Positions 1-8,932 are shown, counted from the stretch's first letter. The stretch is 39,175 nt of DNA from Staphylococcus simulans (GCF_002994445.1 NZ_MRZJ01000015.1:1-39175), one strand, 5' to 3'. Numbers and translations are program-made. Notes: generated by a model not told the origin, from the sequence alone.

Positions 1-49
1 TTTTTTATGCTTATTTAACTGTTGTTTTCTTTAGTTCTATTTGGAATAT

Positions 50-982
50 TTATTGTTCGTTGTAGTCCAAGTAAGCTGCAATCCCTTTGTTAATAGGGTA
101 GTCTGGTTGATAGCCTAATGCTTTTAATGGAGATACATCAGAGTAGGAATATTTGATATCACCTTTACGTGCATCTTCAAATGAATAAGGTACTTCATAA
201 CCGAAGTATTCTGCGAAAGCATTGAAGACTGTTCTTAATTCAGTTTGATCTCCAGTACCCGCATTATAAATTTTACCATTAGTTTGTTCATCATTAATGA
301 CTAACCAAATCGCTTGAAGCAAGTCTTTGATATAAATAAAGTCTCGTGTTTGTTTCCCGTCTCCGAAGAAAGTAAAAGGCGCTTTATTTAAGAATTTCTG
401 ATTCAAGATGGAAAGTACACCTGAATAGTCTGACTCTGGATTTTGTCTTGGACCGTATACGTTGAAGAAACGTAATGATACTGTAGGCAATCCATAAAGG
501 GTATGATAGATTTTTGTGTATTGTTCACTTGCAAATTTTTGTACTGCATAAGGTGACAAAGGATTGATTTTAGAATCCGTTGATTTCGGCAAATCAGGCA
601 AGTCGCCGTAAATAGCAGCTGAAGATGCGAATAAGAATTTTTTCAAATTCGAGTTATGTTCACGATTGGCTTCTAATAAGTGAATCGTTGAATCGATATT
701 ATCTCCGTTTGATGCTACTGGTTTTTCTACAGTTTCAACTACACTGACCATAGCAGCTAGATGAAAGACATAATCGAATTGATGCACCTTTACAAGCTCA
801 GATAATAATTCAAAGTCTTTCACATCATTTTGATAGAAATGGTCATCATCGATAAATGACACATTTTCTCTTTTGCCGGTAGATAGATTATCGACAATAA
901 AAACCTCTCCGCCTTCATTATTAAACTTTTCAGCAATATGCGAACCAATAAAACCAGCCCCGCCGGTAATCAATATTTTCAT
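50..982 (-). CDS. NAD-dependent sugar-nucleotide epimerase (GalE/WbpP-like extended SDR)
   Basis: A 310-residue extended short-chain dehydrogenase. The Rossmann dinucleotide motif GGAGFIG is at residues 7-13, a Ser (SSA, about 120-122) and the catalytic pair Y145/K149 (in SPYAVQK) follow, and RFFNVYGPRQNP plus a TRDFIY motif mark the UDP-hexose epimerase/dehydratase group. The likely reaction is C4 epimerisation of UDP-glucose or UDP-N-acetylglucosamine for surface polysaccharide. The PRQNP...YSGV segment resembles UDP-GlcNAc 4-epimerases, but the substrate is not certain. I chose the ATG at 982, because an in-frame ATG at 994 lies inside the AAGGATGG ribosome site that serves it. It is transcribed away from the MerR gene. 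A good TATAAT -10 on the minus strand lies at 1050-1055. Confidence 0.85.
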   Translation of the reverse strand: MKILITGGAGFIGSHIAEKFNNEGGEVFIVDNLSTGKRENVSFIDDDHFYQNDVKDFELLSELVKVHQFDYVFHLAAMVSVVETVEKPVASNGDNIDSTIHLLEANREHNSNLKKFLFASSAAIYGDLPDLPKSTDSKINPLSPYAVQKFASEQYTKIYHTLYGLPTVSLRFFNVYGPRQNPESDYSGVLSILNQKFLNKAPFTFFGDGKQTRDFIYIKDLLQAIWLVINDEQTNGKIYNAGTGDQTELRTVFNAFAEYFGYEVPYSFEDARKGDIKYSYSDVSPLKALGYQPDYPINKGIAAYLDYNEQ

Positions 983-1049
983 AATATGGACCATCCTTGT
1001 TTACTTTATTTATCACTCTTTTTCTATTATGTATATGTTAAAGTGTAGC

Positions 1050-1055
1050 ATTATA
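1050..1055 (-). promoter_or_regulatory. -10 element of the epimerase gene
   Basis: A perfect TATAAT on the minus strand about 70 bases upstream of the epimerase start. The matching -35 region (TTTTAT, 16 bases upstream) is poor, so the promoter may need help. Assigned by eye only. Confidence 0.35.
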
Positions 1056-1181
1056 CTATAGAAGATGAAAGATAAAACCTAATATATAAGTTTAAAAATC
1101 TGTAAAGGCGCAAATTGTGCAACAACAAGTATTACAAGACGGTCGGCAGTCTTAAATTTGCAATTATTTTTAATAAAGTAC

Positions 1182-1212
1182 TTGCATGTCACGTTGCGTC
1201 ATAGCGTACATT
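1182..1212 (+). promoter_or_regulatory. MerR-type promoter with 19-base spacer
   Basis: TTGCAT (1182-1187) and TACATT (1207-1212) are separated by 19 bases instead of 17. Over-long spacers are the hallmark of promoters controlled by MerR-family proteins, which untwist the DNA. An imperfect dyad with ATGT (1186) and ACAT (1208) arms sits in the spacer. The site lies 50 bases before the MerR gene, so autoregulation is likely. Confidence 0.45.
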
Positions 1213-1261
1213 GAAGACAAGATGAATCACATAAAAATAATAGAAGCGGAGGCGTTGAATT

Positions 1262-1972
1262 ATGGAATATTCAACAGGCGAACTCGCAAAAATGTGCGAC
1301 GTATCAGTCAGAACAGTACAATATTACGATCAAAAAGGATTGCTTCGACCAAGTCGTGTGGAACATCAGCGCAGAATATACAGTGAAGCAGACAAAACAC
1401 AGTTAGAAAGCATAGTCTTATTAAAAAGTATGGGTGTATCGCTGCAAGAAATTCATCATATTCTGAATGAAGCAGAAGATACCGCGACATTAAAAGTGTT
1501 GCTGAAAAAGAAAGAAACAGAATTAAAGCATGCTTTAGCACAAACAAAGCAGCAATTAGACCGACTTCAAAAATTAGATGAACTGGTAGGGGGCAATGAC
1601 CCAAGTATCTTAGATAATGCGCAACAATTCGAAGCAATATCAGAGCGGATGGATCAAATGAGTAAAATACGCCGCAATATGTTAATCGCAGGTATTGCGG
1701 TCGGAGGATATCAAGTCAGTACTTTAGTACGCGCACTCACTCAAAAAGATTGGAAGATATGGGCACGAGCAATTCCATTCAGAATGTTATTTGCGGCAGG
1801 CTTCACAGCGTATTACTATCAAAAGGTCAGCTATGTTTGTCCTAATTGCCAAACGGTCTTCAAACCTAAATTAAGTCACATGATTTTTGCTAATCATACG
1901 TTTAAAACACGTAGATTAACTTGTCCTCACTGCGGTGAAACGCATTATTGTATTGAAATCGCTGCACAGTAA
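1262..1972 (+). CDS. MerR-family regulator with membrane segments and C-terminal zinc ribbon
   Basis: A 236-residue protein. Residues 1-70 are a MerR winged helix-turn-helix (YSTGELAKMCDVSVRTVQYY, then RRIYSEAD). Residues about 75-110 form a charged coiled coil for dimerisation. Two hydrophobic stretches follow (about 138-155 and 170-186), then a four-cysteine zinc ribbon, C193-x2-C196 and C221-x2-C224. Classical MerR proteins are soluble and about 110-150 residues, so this is a longer, probably membrane-attached version. The start is supported by GGAGG at 1248-1252. It ends just before a shared terminator. The effector and target genes are unknown; the 19-base-spacer promoter upstream suggests it controls itself. 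Confidence 0.85.
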   Translation: MEYSTGELAKMCDVSVRTVQYYDQKGLLRPSRVEHQRRIYSEADKTQLESIVLLKSMGVSLQEIHHILNEAEDTATLKVLLKKKETELKHALAQTKQQLDRLQKLDELVGGNDPSILDNAQQFEAISERMDQMSKIRRNMLIAGIAVGGYQVSTLVRALTQKDWKIWARAIPFRMLFAAGFTAYYYQKVSYVCPNCQTVFKPKLSHMIFANHTFKTRRLTCPHCGETHYCIEIAAQ

Positions 1973-1989
1973 TTAAATGGTGGTTAGTA

Positions 1990-2024
1990 AAACGGGAAAG
2001 GCTCTTATTGAACCTTTCCCGTTT
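1990..2024. terminator. Bidirectional intrinsic terminator
   Basis: Twelve-base perfect stem (AAACGGGAAAGG, 1990-2001, with CCTTTCCCGTTT, 2013-2024) and an 11-base loop. It is T-rich on both exits, so it can end the MerR transcript (+) and the convergent M20 hydrolase transcript (-). Confidence 0.85.
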
Positions 2025-2051
2025 ATATTTATGAAACTATTGAATTATTGG

Positions 2052-3296
2052 CTAGAATTTAACCTCAGCTTTCGCAACTTCAATCACTGTTTCAATCAAT
2101 GTTTGAATCCCTTTTTCGATTTCTTCTGGTTCTACCGATTCTTTAGGCGAGTGGCTGATACCATCTTTACAAGGAATGAAAATCATACTTGTTGGACAGA
2201 TTAATGCCATGTTCATGGAGTCATGACCGGCACCGCTGAACATAAAGCGGTAGCTGTAGCCTAAGCGGTCGCATACATTTTTAGTGATTTTTGAGATGTC
2301 TCTGTCTAAGTTGACCGGTACTTCTTGACCTAAGTCAGTGACTTCAGCATGGATTTGTCTGTTTTGTGTGATTGCTGTAATTGCTTGTTCTACTTCTGTG
2401 ACAACTTGTTCGCGAGATTCTAATTCTTTGCCTCTGATATCAATCAGCAATGTAACTTCTCCTGGAATGGCATTCATGATGTTAGGGAAAGCATTCAGAT
2501 GGCCGACTGTCGCAACGACACCTGCTTTATGATAGTGCTGCGCAATGGCTTCGACTTTTAAAATGATTTCTGAAGCAGCTGTCAATGCATCATAACGCAT
2601 CGGCATCGGTGTTGAACCTGAATGGCTGGTTTCACCTGTCAGCTGAACTTTGAAACGGTGGGGCGCAGCAATATGTGTCACAATCCCGATATCTTTATGT
2701 TTGTTTTGCAAGATAGGACCTTGTTCGATATGCAATTCCAAGAAGGCTTTAATGTCCCCTTTACCGTAAATATCTTTATCTGAAGGCATACTTTGTTTTA
2801 ATGTATCGACTAAATGGAAAAGTGTTTTGCCTTCATTGTCGGTAATATTTTTCATAGCTTCTTGCGATAAATCGCCGATCATATATTTACTGCCGAGTGT
2901 CGCTGTATTAAATCGTGCAGATTCTTCTGCGGTAAATGCGACGATTTCAATCGGGTGATCGGTTTCGATTTGATGTTCGTTCAAGTGCATCATGAGTTGA
3001 AGTGCTGCGACGACACCTAATAAGCCGTCATAGCGGCCGCCGTCTTTAACTGTATCGATGTGAGAACCGATCATAACCGGCGGTAAATCATTGTATTTGC
3101 CTGGTCTTCTTGCGATGACATTGCCGAAGTAGTCGAAGCGGACTTCTAATCCTGCTTCTCGACATAACATTGAAAATTTCAATGCGGCTAAACGTTCTGC
3201 GTGACGAAAGGCAATGCGGTTGGTACCGCCGGATTCTGTATTAAAGCCGTAATTGTTAAAAGTATCTAAATGAGACATGACTGTATCTATATTCAT
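2052..3296 (-). CDS. M20-family Zn amidohydrolase (hydantoinase/carbamoylase type)
   Basis: A 414-residue dinuclear-metal amidase. Visible ligand motifs are GSHIDTV, the Asp in GGRYDGLLG, the EE of FTAEESARF, ELHIEQG and the final ISHSP His. The family includes allantoate amidohydrolase (AllC), ureidoglycolate amidohydrolase and N-carbamoyl-L-amino-acid hydrolase. A clearer AllC is encoded at 9119, so this paralogue probably acts on another carbamoyl compound, possibly ureidoglycolate or a carbamoyl amino acid. It lies directly downstream of pucR on the same strand (94-base gap without a clear terminator), so co-transcription and a ureide role are likely. GGGGGAA stands 6 bases before the ATG. 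Exact substrate unresolved. Confidence 0.85.
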   Translation of the reverse strand: MNIDTVMSHLDTFNNYGFNTESGGTNRIAFRHAERLAALKFSMLCREAGLEVRFDYFGNVIARRPGKYNDLPPVMIGSHIDTVKDGGRYDGLLGVVAALQLMMHLNEHQIETDHPIEIVAFTAEESARFNTATLGSKYMIGDLSQEAMKNITDNEGKTLFHLVDTLKQSMPSDKDIYGKGDIKAFLELHIEQGPILQNKHKDIGIVTHIAAPHRFKVQLTGETSHSGSTPMPMRYDALTAASEIILKVEAIAQHYHKAGVVATVGHLNAFPNIMNAIPGEVTLLIDIRGKELESREQVVTEVEQAITAITQNRQIHAEVTDLGQEVPVNLDRDISKITKNVCDRLGYSYRFMFSGAGHDSMNMALICPTSMIFIPCKDGISHSPKESVEPEEIEKGIQTLIETVIEVAKAEVKF

Positions 3297-3390
3297 GCGT
3301 CTTCCCCCTGTTTATTGGATGCTTGATTTATCTTATTTTAGCACATCATTGCGTGCGATATATCTTAATAATGCTTTATTTGATTTTTTC

Positions 3391-5016
3391 TTAATCATCA
3401 AATGTAATTTCTTCTGAAGCAAAGAGTGCTAAGCGGATATTTAAGGAGTTGAATGGTTCTTCAACGCTGCATCCTAAAATTTCCTCACAGTTTTTAATAC
3501 GATATTTCACCGTATTTCTATGAATATACATTTTCTTTGCAGTCTTGGTGATATCGCATTGATAGTCCATATAGATTCTTAATGTATCTTTCAACTCTTC
3601 ATCTTTTTTCGTTTTAGGATAGCTGAGGTCTCCTAAAGTATGCTGGATGAAAGGTTTTAATTTGCTTGGCGGTATCAATTGAAGCAGCTCTTTCATGCTT
3701 TTAGATTGATAGAAATTCATAAATTCTTTGCGCAATTTATCTAAGCCGCTTTCATATGCTTCATTCGCTTCCATAAAGGAAGTAGATAATTGCGTGAACT
3801 CTGTGACTTTATTACCGATGCCGAATGAGATACTGCTGTCGAAGAATTCATGATATTCTTTTTGAATATGTTTGAGATAGTTTAAGTAATATTCATGTTG
3901 TGATTGTAATAAGATTGCGAATCTGCGATTGCTCGGCAGACTGTAGACACTGATACGTGTATCAATATCTGTCAGTTTGTGCTGCAGCCAGGCATAGACG
4001 AATTGATAGCGCTCTTCAACGTATTGGCTGTTTTCTAAATTGTCCGTCGGATCGATTGCACATATAATCACCTGATAATAATCAGAAGGGTAGATGCCGT
4101 ATTGTTTAAATAAGATAGGATGATTATGTACAGATAATGACTCGTCAGAACGATTGGTGATGAGGGATTCAAAGAAGCGGTTGATGTCTAGATGTTCAGC
4201 TTCTTCAATCTTTTTATTTTTATAAATCGCAAAGCTGAGTGTTGTCACAATTTGTTCTATCGTTAATAAACTGAACGGGTAAGAAAGCTTATTTATATCT
4301 GCCACCATTAAATAATATGGGAAGTAGGTATAAGCTTGAACTTTAAAGATTGCGATATCATTTGTGAATTTTGTTTGGTTGCGAGTAATCGTATTTTTAT
4401 TTTCGGCACGCAAATACTCTAAGAAGTACTTAATGTGTGCTTGTCGCAAGATATTGTCTTGCTGATAATGCCAACTTTGCGAATCAATCATACAAAATGG
4501 ATTGAACAGCAATACGGGTACGCCTAGAATACGGCTCATTCTTTCAATCATTGTTTCAACGCCGAACCCTTTAATCAGCATATCGTTGAGTTCTTGTTGG
4601 ATATTTAAGGCATAGTTCAGTTTAGCTGTTTTCTCATCAGAGATGTAGGTTGAAACCTGTCTTGTGATTTCGCCCAAATTCCATTCTTCAGAGATTTCAA
4701 TCAGCGGGAACTCTAATTGGTTGGCATAATCAATCACGTCTTGATCGATTTGTTTCAAGTAGCGTGACGTTTTGATGCCTAAGCCAGCTGTATTGATATC
4801 ATTGAGTTCTTTAATCATCTTTTTAAGTCCTTGCTGATTCTCTTGAAACAAGAGTCCGGTTGTGAGGATAAAAGATTGTTCAGCAGTATAGTCTTTGATA
4901 TCCACATTTTCTGTGATATCTAAATGTTTTACCTCTCTTTGCAAATCTCCGTTTTGATTGATAAGTTCCAATCCGGCAAACCTCGGTGCTGCTAAAATAT
5001 TTTGTAATGTCGGCAT
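3391..5016 (-). CDS. pucR: PucR-family transcriptional regulator of purine/allantoin catabolism
   Basis: A 541-residue protein with the PucR layout: an N-terminal PucR domain (about 5-130, starting MPTLQNILAAPRFAGLELIN), a middle GGDEF-like region (about 290-420) and a C-terminal helix-turn-helix near 485-535 that contains ITKTAKKMYIHRNTVKYRI. In B. subtilis PucR activates purine degradation genes and senses ureide intermediates. Here it is divergent from the allantoin permease across 192 bases, the usual place for an activator and its target. GGAAGG before the ATG supports the start. I infer that it controls the whole island, since no other regulator is present there. Effector not visible from sequence. 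Confidence 0.9.
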   Translation of the reverse strand: MPTLQNILAAPRFAGLELINQNGDLQREVKHLDITENVDIKDYTAEQSFILTTGLLFQENQQGLKKMIKELNDINTAGLGIKTSRYLKQIDQDVIDYANQLEFPLIEISEEWNLGEITRQVSTYISDEKTAKLNYALNIQQELNDMLIKGFGVETMIERMSRILGVPVLLFNPFCMIDSQSWHYQQDNILRQAHIKYFLEYLRAENKNTITRNQTKFTNDIAIFKVQAYTYFPYYLMVADINKLSYPFSLLTIEQIVTTLSFAIYKNKKIEEAEHLDINRFFESLITNRSDESLSVHNHPILFKQYGIYPSDYYQVIICAIDPTDNLENSQYVEERYQFVYAWLQHKLTDIDTRISVYSLPSNRRFAILLQSQHEYYLNYLKHIQKEYHEFFDSSISFGIGNKVTEFTQLSTSFMEANEAYESGLDKLRKEFMNFYQSKSMKELLQLIPPSKLKPFIQHTLGDLSYPKTKKDEELKDTLRIYMDYQCDITKTAKKMYIHRNTVKYRIKNCEEILGCSVEEPFNSLNIRLALFASEEITFDD

Positions 5017-5052
5017 GTAATCACCTTCCTTATTTCTCTTTTTATGAAATAA

Positions 5053-5081
5053 ATTCTAACACGAATAATATTATTTGTCCG
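5053..5081 (-). promoter_or_regulatory. pucR promoter with palindrome in its spacer
   Basis: On the minus strand CGGACA (5081-5076) and TAGAAT (5058-5053) are 17 bases apart. The 12-base perfect palindrome AATAATATTATT (5064-5075) fills the spacer, a position suited to autorepression. It does not resemble the published B. subtilis PucR box, so binding is inferred. Confidence 0.4.
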
Positions 5082-5163
5082 AAATCGATAATTTTAAAAA
5101 AAATAACTGTCATTCTGCACAAAGAAAAACAAATCAGCCCAATGTAAAATTTAAGTTAAAGAT

Positions 5164-5175
5164 TATACGTATAGT
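5164..5175 (+). promoter_or_regulatory. Candidate activator-dependent promoter of the allantoin permease
   Basis: A 10-base palindrome TATACGTATA (5164-5173) overlaps a good -10 (TATAGT, 5170-5175), with no recognisable -35 at the right distance. Lack of a -35 is typical for promoters that need an activator, here probably PucR. Weak evidence. Confidence 0.3.
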
Positions 5176-5208
5176 CATTATTTATTCCAATTCAAAGGAG
5201 ATATAGAA

Positions 5209-6702
5209 ATGACGAAACAGGGGCAAAATCAAAGCGGCACGTTTGATGCGGCTTTCTTTGAACGCAGGGGTTATAACAAGGATGTTATGCCTAAAACATC
5301 TGAACAAAGAAATAACACGACATTCAACTTTTTCACGCTTTGGATGGGCGCTGTGCATAATATTCCCAATTATACTGCTGTAGGCGGGTTTTTACTCTTA
5401 GGACTTTCTCCGTTGCAAGTCATTTTCGCATTGATTTTCAGTTCGTTTATCATTGCATCATTATTGGCTGTAAACGGATATGCAGGCTCTAAATACGGCA
5501 TTCCATTTGCGATGCAATTACGTCAAACGTATGGAGACATCGGGGCAAAATTACCAGGCGTTTTACGTGGTGTAATTGCAGGAATCGGTTGGTTTGGTCT
5601 GCAGACCTTTGCAGGTTCGCAAGCCTTACTCATTTTGCTGATTAAATTCTTCCCGGGGTTCGAGCATTTGGGTAATGGTACAACAATCTTAGGTATTACA
5701 ATACCTGGATTAATTGCATTCTTAGCATTCTGGGCGATCAACTTCGCAATCGGTATCGGTGGCGGAGAAACGCTGAATAAATTCACAGCCGTCTTAAACC
5801 CGTTGATTTACATTGTATTCGGCGGAATGGCAATCTGGGGATTTGTGGTTGCCGGCGGATGGCACAACATCATGACGTATGAAATTCATACGAAATCATC
5901 AGGTATTATTTATCCGGCTATCTTATCATTCATTTTGATTTTCAACTCAATGATGGGTGTATGGGCTGGACCAGGTTCAAGTGTTGCTGACTTTACACAA
6001 AAAGCAGTCTCAACACGTTCACAAATTATCGGACAAGTTTCAGGTATTGTTGTTGCGCACTTACTGTTTGCATTCAGCAGTGTCTTCATTATCATCGGCG
6101 GTTCTATCTTCTTGGGTCACCAAGAGTGGAATATCTTGACGATTATTAATAACTGGGACAATGTTTGGATGATTTTAATCGCAACAGGGGTATTATTAAT
6201 GACAACAATATCTACTAACGCGACAAGCAACATTATCCCGGCAGCTTATCAATTAAGTGTATTGATGCCGAAATGGATTAATTACCGTCGCGGTGTTATC
6301 TTAGCTTCTGTAGTCAGTATTTTGATTATGCCATGGAAATTAATGGAAAATGAAGATAGTATTTTCGTTTTCTTAAACATGATCGGTGCAATTTTAGGAA
6401 CTGTTTCTGGTGTGCTGATTGTGCATTTCTACTTAATCAACAGATGCAAGGTAGACATTGATAGATTGTACTTTGATTTAAATGATCCGAATCATAATGG
6501 ATTAAGATTCAACTTTTCAGCCTATGTGGCAACAATCTTAGGTGTTGTTGTATCACTGCTAGGTTTCATTCCGAAATTCCAAGTCATTTCTGACTTCTCA
6601 TGGTTTATCGGATTTATCATCGCAGGCGTTTCTTACATTATTTTATATCTTTTAGAGAAGAGATTTAGAAAAAACAAAGGAGAGAAAGCCAATGAAATAT
6701 GA
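5209..6702 (+). CDS. pucI: NCS1-family allantoin permease (PucI-like)
   Basis: A 497-residue membrane protein with about 12 hydrophobic segments. The N-terminal NNTTFNFFTLWMGAVHNIPN region and the IGWFGLQTFAG segment are typical of NCS1 nucleobase/allantoin cation symporters, and the length is normal for PucI. It should import allantoin across the cytoplasmic membrane. AAGGAG sits 9 bases before the ATG at 5209. It is the first gene of the plus-strand all cluster and its last 11 bases overlap the allantoinase start (6692), so the two are translationally coupled. It is divergent from pucR, which fits activation by allantoin. Specificity for allantoin rather than uracil or hydantoin is inferred from the context. 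Confidence 0.9.
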   Translation: MTKQGQNQSGTFDAAFFERRGYNKDVMPKTSEQRNNTTFNFFTLWMGAVHNIPNYTAVGGFLLLGLSPLQVIFALIFSSFIIASLLAVNGYAGSKYGIPFAMQLRQTYGDIGAKLPGVLRGVIAGIGWFGLQTFAGSQALLILLIKFFPGFEHLGNGTTILGITIPGLIAFLAFWAINFAIGIGGGETLNKFTAVLNPLIYIVFGGMAIWGFVVAGGWHNIMTYEIHTKSSGIIYPAILSFILIFNSMMGVWAGPGSSVADFTQKAVSTRSQIIGQVSGIVVAHLLFAFSSVFIIIGGSIFLGHQEWNILTIINNWDNVWMILIATGVLLMTTISTNATSNIIPAAYQLSVLMPKWINYRRGVILASVVSILIMPWKLMENEDSIFVFLNMIGAILGTVSGVLIVHFYLINRCKVDIDRLYFDLNDPNHNGLRFNFSAYVATILGVVVSLLGFIPKFQVISDFSWFIGFIIAGVSYIILYLLEKRFRKNKGEKANEI

Positions 6703-8053
6703 TTTACTAATTAAAAACGGCCGTGTCATTTTAGATGAAGGCGAACAAGAAGTAGAAGTTGCTGTAAAAGACGGCAAAATTGTAAGCATCGGACATGACT
6801 TAGGAGATGCAGAAAAAGTAATCGATGCAAAAGGACAAATCGTAGCACCAGGTATGGTCGATGCACACGTACACATCACTGAACCAGGCGGCGGCTACCG
6901 CGACAGCTGGGAAGGTTATGAAACTGGATTGAAAGGTGCTGCTAAAGGCGGTGTAACAACAATCGTTGAAATGCCTTTAAACCAAGTACCTGCGACAACA
7001 GATAAAGCATCTTTCGACGAGAAAGTCGAAGCTGGTAAAGGCAAATTATCAGCTGACGTTGCAAGCTACGGCGGTTTAGTTCCTTATAATTTAGACGGCG
7101 GCATTCAAGAGTTAGACGAAGAAGGCGTTGTAGCATACAAAGCATTCTTAGCAACTTGCGGTGACCGTTCTATCGAAGGCGACTTCCAAAATGTGGATGA
7201 TTACTCACTTTATGAAGGTATGAAACAAATCGCTAAAACAGGCAAAATCTTATCTGTTCACGCAGAAAACGCAGATATCACTGACCGTTTAGGCGAAATT
7301 GCATACAAAAACGGCGAAACTTCAATGGCAGCATACGTTGAATCAAGACCTGTCTTCACAGAAGTTGAACCGATCCGCAAATTAATCTTATTTGCGAAAG
7401 AAACAGGCTGCCGCTTGCACATCGTACACGTTGCATGTGAAGAAGGCGTTGAAGAAATCATCAAAGCACAACAAGAAGGTGTAGATGTTACTTGCGAAAC
7501 TTGTACACACTATCTTTACTTCTACAAAGAAGAATTAGATGATATCGGTGCCGTTGCAAAATGTTCACCGCCGATTCGTGAAAAATCACGTTTAGAAGGT
7601 ATGTGGGATCGTGTTCTTAAAGGCGACATCAACTTCGTAACTTCAGACCACTCACCATGTACACCTGATTTAAAAGATACTGACAATGCATTTGAAGCAT
7701 GGGGCGGTATCGCAGGTATCCAAAACAACGTGGACATTTTATTCGATGAAGGTGTTCAAAAACGCAATATGTCATTATCACGCTTTGCGGAAATCATTGC
7801 GGCTGAACCTGCTAAACGCTTTGGTTTAGATAACAAAGGCAGTATTTCAGTAGGTAAAGATGCAGACTTCGTATTCATTCAACCAGAAACTGAATATACG
7901 TTAGAAGCAGATGATTTAGAATACCGTAATAAATTAAGTCCTTATGTCGGACGTACAATCAACGCACAAGTTGCGAGAACAATCTTGCGCGGTGAAGAAA
8001 CGTACAGCTTAGAAGATGGCGTTTCAGAAGACTTCCGCGGTGAATTTATCTAA
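6692..8053 (+). CDS. allB: Allantoinase
   Basis: A 453-residue cyclic amidohydrolase that opens allantoin to allantoate in the cytoplasm. All binuclear-metal ligands can be read: H59 and H61 (DAHVH), the lysine that becomes carboxylated, K150 (YKAF), H190 (VHAEN), H246 (HIVH) and D319 (TSDHSP). These are offset by 0-4 from the E. coli AllB positions as I remember them. AAAGGAGAG upstream supports the ATG, which overlaps the permease stop region. The transcript ends at the hairpin at 8079. Codon use is strongly biased towards preferred codons, suggesting high expression when induced. Confidence 0.96.
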   Translation: MKYDLLIKNGRVILDEGEQEVEVAVKDGKIVSIGHDLGDAEKVIDAKGQIVAPGMVDAHVHITEPGGGYRDSWEGYETGLKGAAKGGVTTIVEMPLNQVPATTDKASFDEKVEAGKGKLSADVASYGGLVPYNLDGGIQELDEEGVVAYKAFLATCGDRSIEGDFQNVDDYSLYEGMKQIAKTGKILSVHAENADITDRLGEIAYKNGETSMAAYVESRPVFTEVEPIRKLILFAKETGCRLHIVHVACEEGVEEIIKAQQEGVDVTCETCTHYLYFYKEELDDIGAVAKCSPPIREKSRLEGMWDRVLKGDINFVTSDHSPCTPDLKDTDNAFEAWGGIAGIQNNVDILFDEGVQKRNMSLSRFAEIIAAEPAKRFGLDNKGSISVGKDADFVFIQPETEYTLEADDLEYRNKLSPYVGRTINAQVARTILRGEETYSLEDGVSEDFRGEFI

Positions 8054-8078
8054 GGCTGACAATTATATAAGCACACAA

Positions 8079-8106
8079 AAAAGACCTCCTGCTCTGGAGG
8101 TCTTTT
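8079..8106. terminator. Bidirectional intrinsic terminator
   Basis: Eleven-base perfect stem AAAAGACCTCC (8079-8089) with GGAGGTCTTTT (8096-8106) and a 6-base loop. It is flanked by A and T runs on both sides. It ends pucI-allB on the plus strand and the alpha/beta hydrolase on the minus strand. Confidence 0.9.
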
Positions 8107-8113
8107 GTTTTGC

Positions 8114-8932
8114 TTAAACTAATTGGTCTAAGAATGATTTAGCTTGTTTATAGATATCTAGGTTAAAGTCAGAGACTTCTCGGTCAAAATCATGTTCATT
8201 ATTATCTAAAGCAATAAACGTTGTGTTAGGAATCAATCGATCTAAATGCTGGCCTTCGCTGAAAGGAACATCCGGATCTTGTTTGCCATGCACAATAAAT
8301 GTCGGCGGGAAGCTCTTAAGTATCTTAGGCATGATATTGTAAGCAGCATCAGAAGATTGCTGAATGCCGAGCAGATCAAGCCATTGGTTTTGTCCTCGCG
8401 CATAAAGGTAAATGAGATAACGTGTCTGCAAATCACCTTGTGTGAGCGGTTCGCTTTGAATCATCTGATTCAATAATTGCGGTGTGATTTGTGCAGACAT
8501 TGCTTTGTATTGCGGATTCGGACGTAAGAACTGCGGTACATGGAAACGGCTGTAACCATAAAAGTCTAATATACCTTGAACTTCGCGTTTCGATGCAATC
8601 ATCAGTGATAAAAAGGCACCTGCAGAACGGCCGAAGACAAAAATCGGCATGTCAGGATAGTTTGCTTTAACAGCATCGAATTGTGTTAATGCATCTTGGA
8701 TAATCGTATCAATCTTGCTTTCAGGCGCAAGACGATAGTCGGCAGAAATAAAGATATAGTCTTCAGTTAAGATATCGATATAGCTTTTCGGCAAATCATC
8801 AGGCTGGCCGAAAATCAAACCGCCGCCGTGAAAGTAGAGGATAATGCCTTTTGCTTTATTTTTGGCTGGTGTCGTCAATTGTTTTAATTGGAATTGATCG
8901 GGTGTAGTGATTTGAATCGTTTCAGACAACAA
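8114..8932 (-). CDS. Alpha/beta hydrolase (hormone-sensitive-lipase-like fold)
   Basis: A 272-residue soluble hydrolase with the oxyanion motif HGGG (35-38), the nucleophile S103 in GRSAG, an acid at D219 or D221 (KQDPDVP) and H247 (NEHDF). That is the HSL/carboxylesterase type, acting on ester or related bonds. No signal peptide is visible. The start is TTG at 8932; a second TTG directly follows at 8929, and AAAGGAGG sits 5-8 bases upstream, so either may be used. The gene interrupts the all cluster on the opposite strand, between allB and allC, and shares the terminator at 8079. A role in ureide use is possible but nothing in the sequence shows it. Confidence 0.85.
   Translation of the reverse strand: MLSETIQITTPDQFQLKQLTTPAKNKAKGIILYFHGGGLIFGQPDDLPKSYIDILTEDYIFISADYRLAPESKIDTIIQDALTQFDAVKANYPDMPIFVFGRSAGAFLSLMIASKREVQGILDFYGYSRFHVPQFLRPNPQYKAMSAQITPQLLNQMIQSEPLTQGDLQTRYLIYLYARGQNQWLDLLGIQQSSDAAYNIMPKILKSFPPTFIVHGKQDPDVPFSEGQHLDRLIPNTTFIALDNNEHDFDREVSDFNLDIYKQAKSFLDQLV

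Noticed and set aside
1..49. A terminator after the epimerase gene
   Set aside because: The 49 bases are T-rich but show no stem; the end of this transcript is outside the window.
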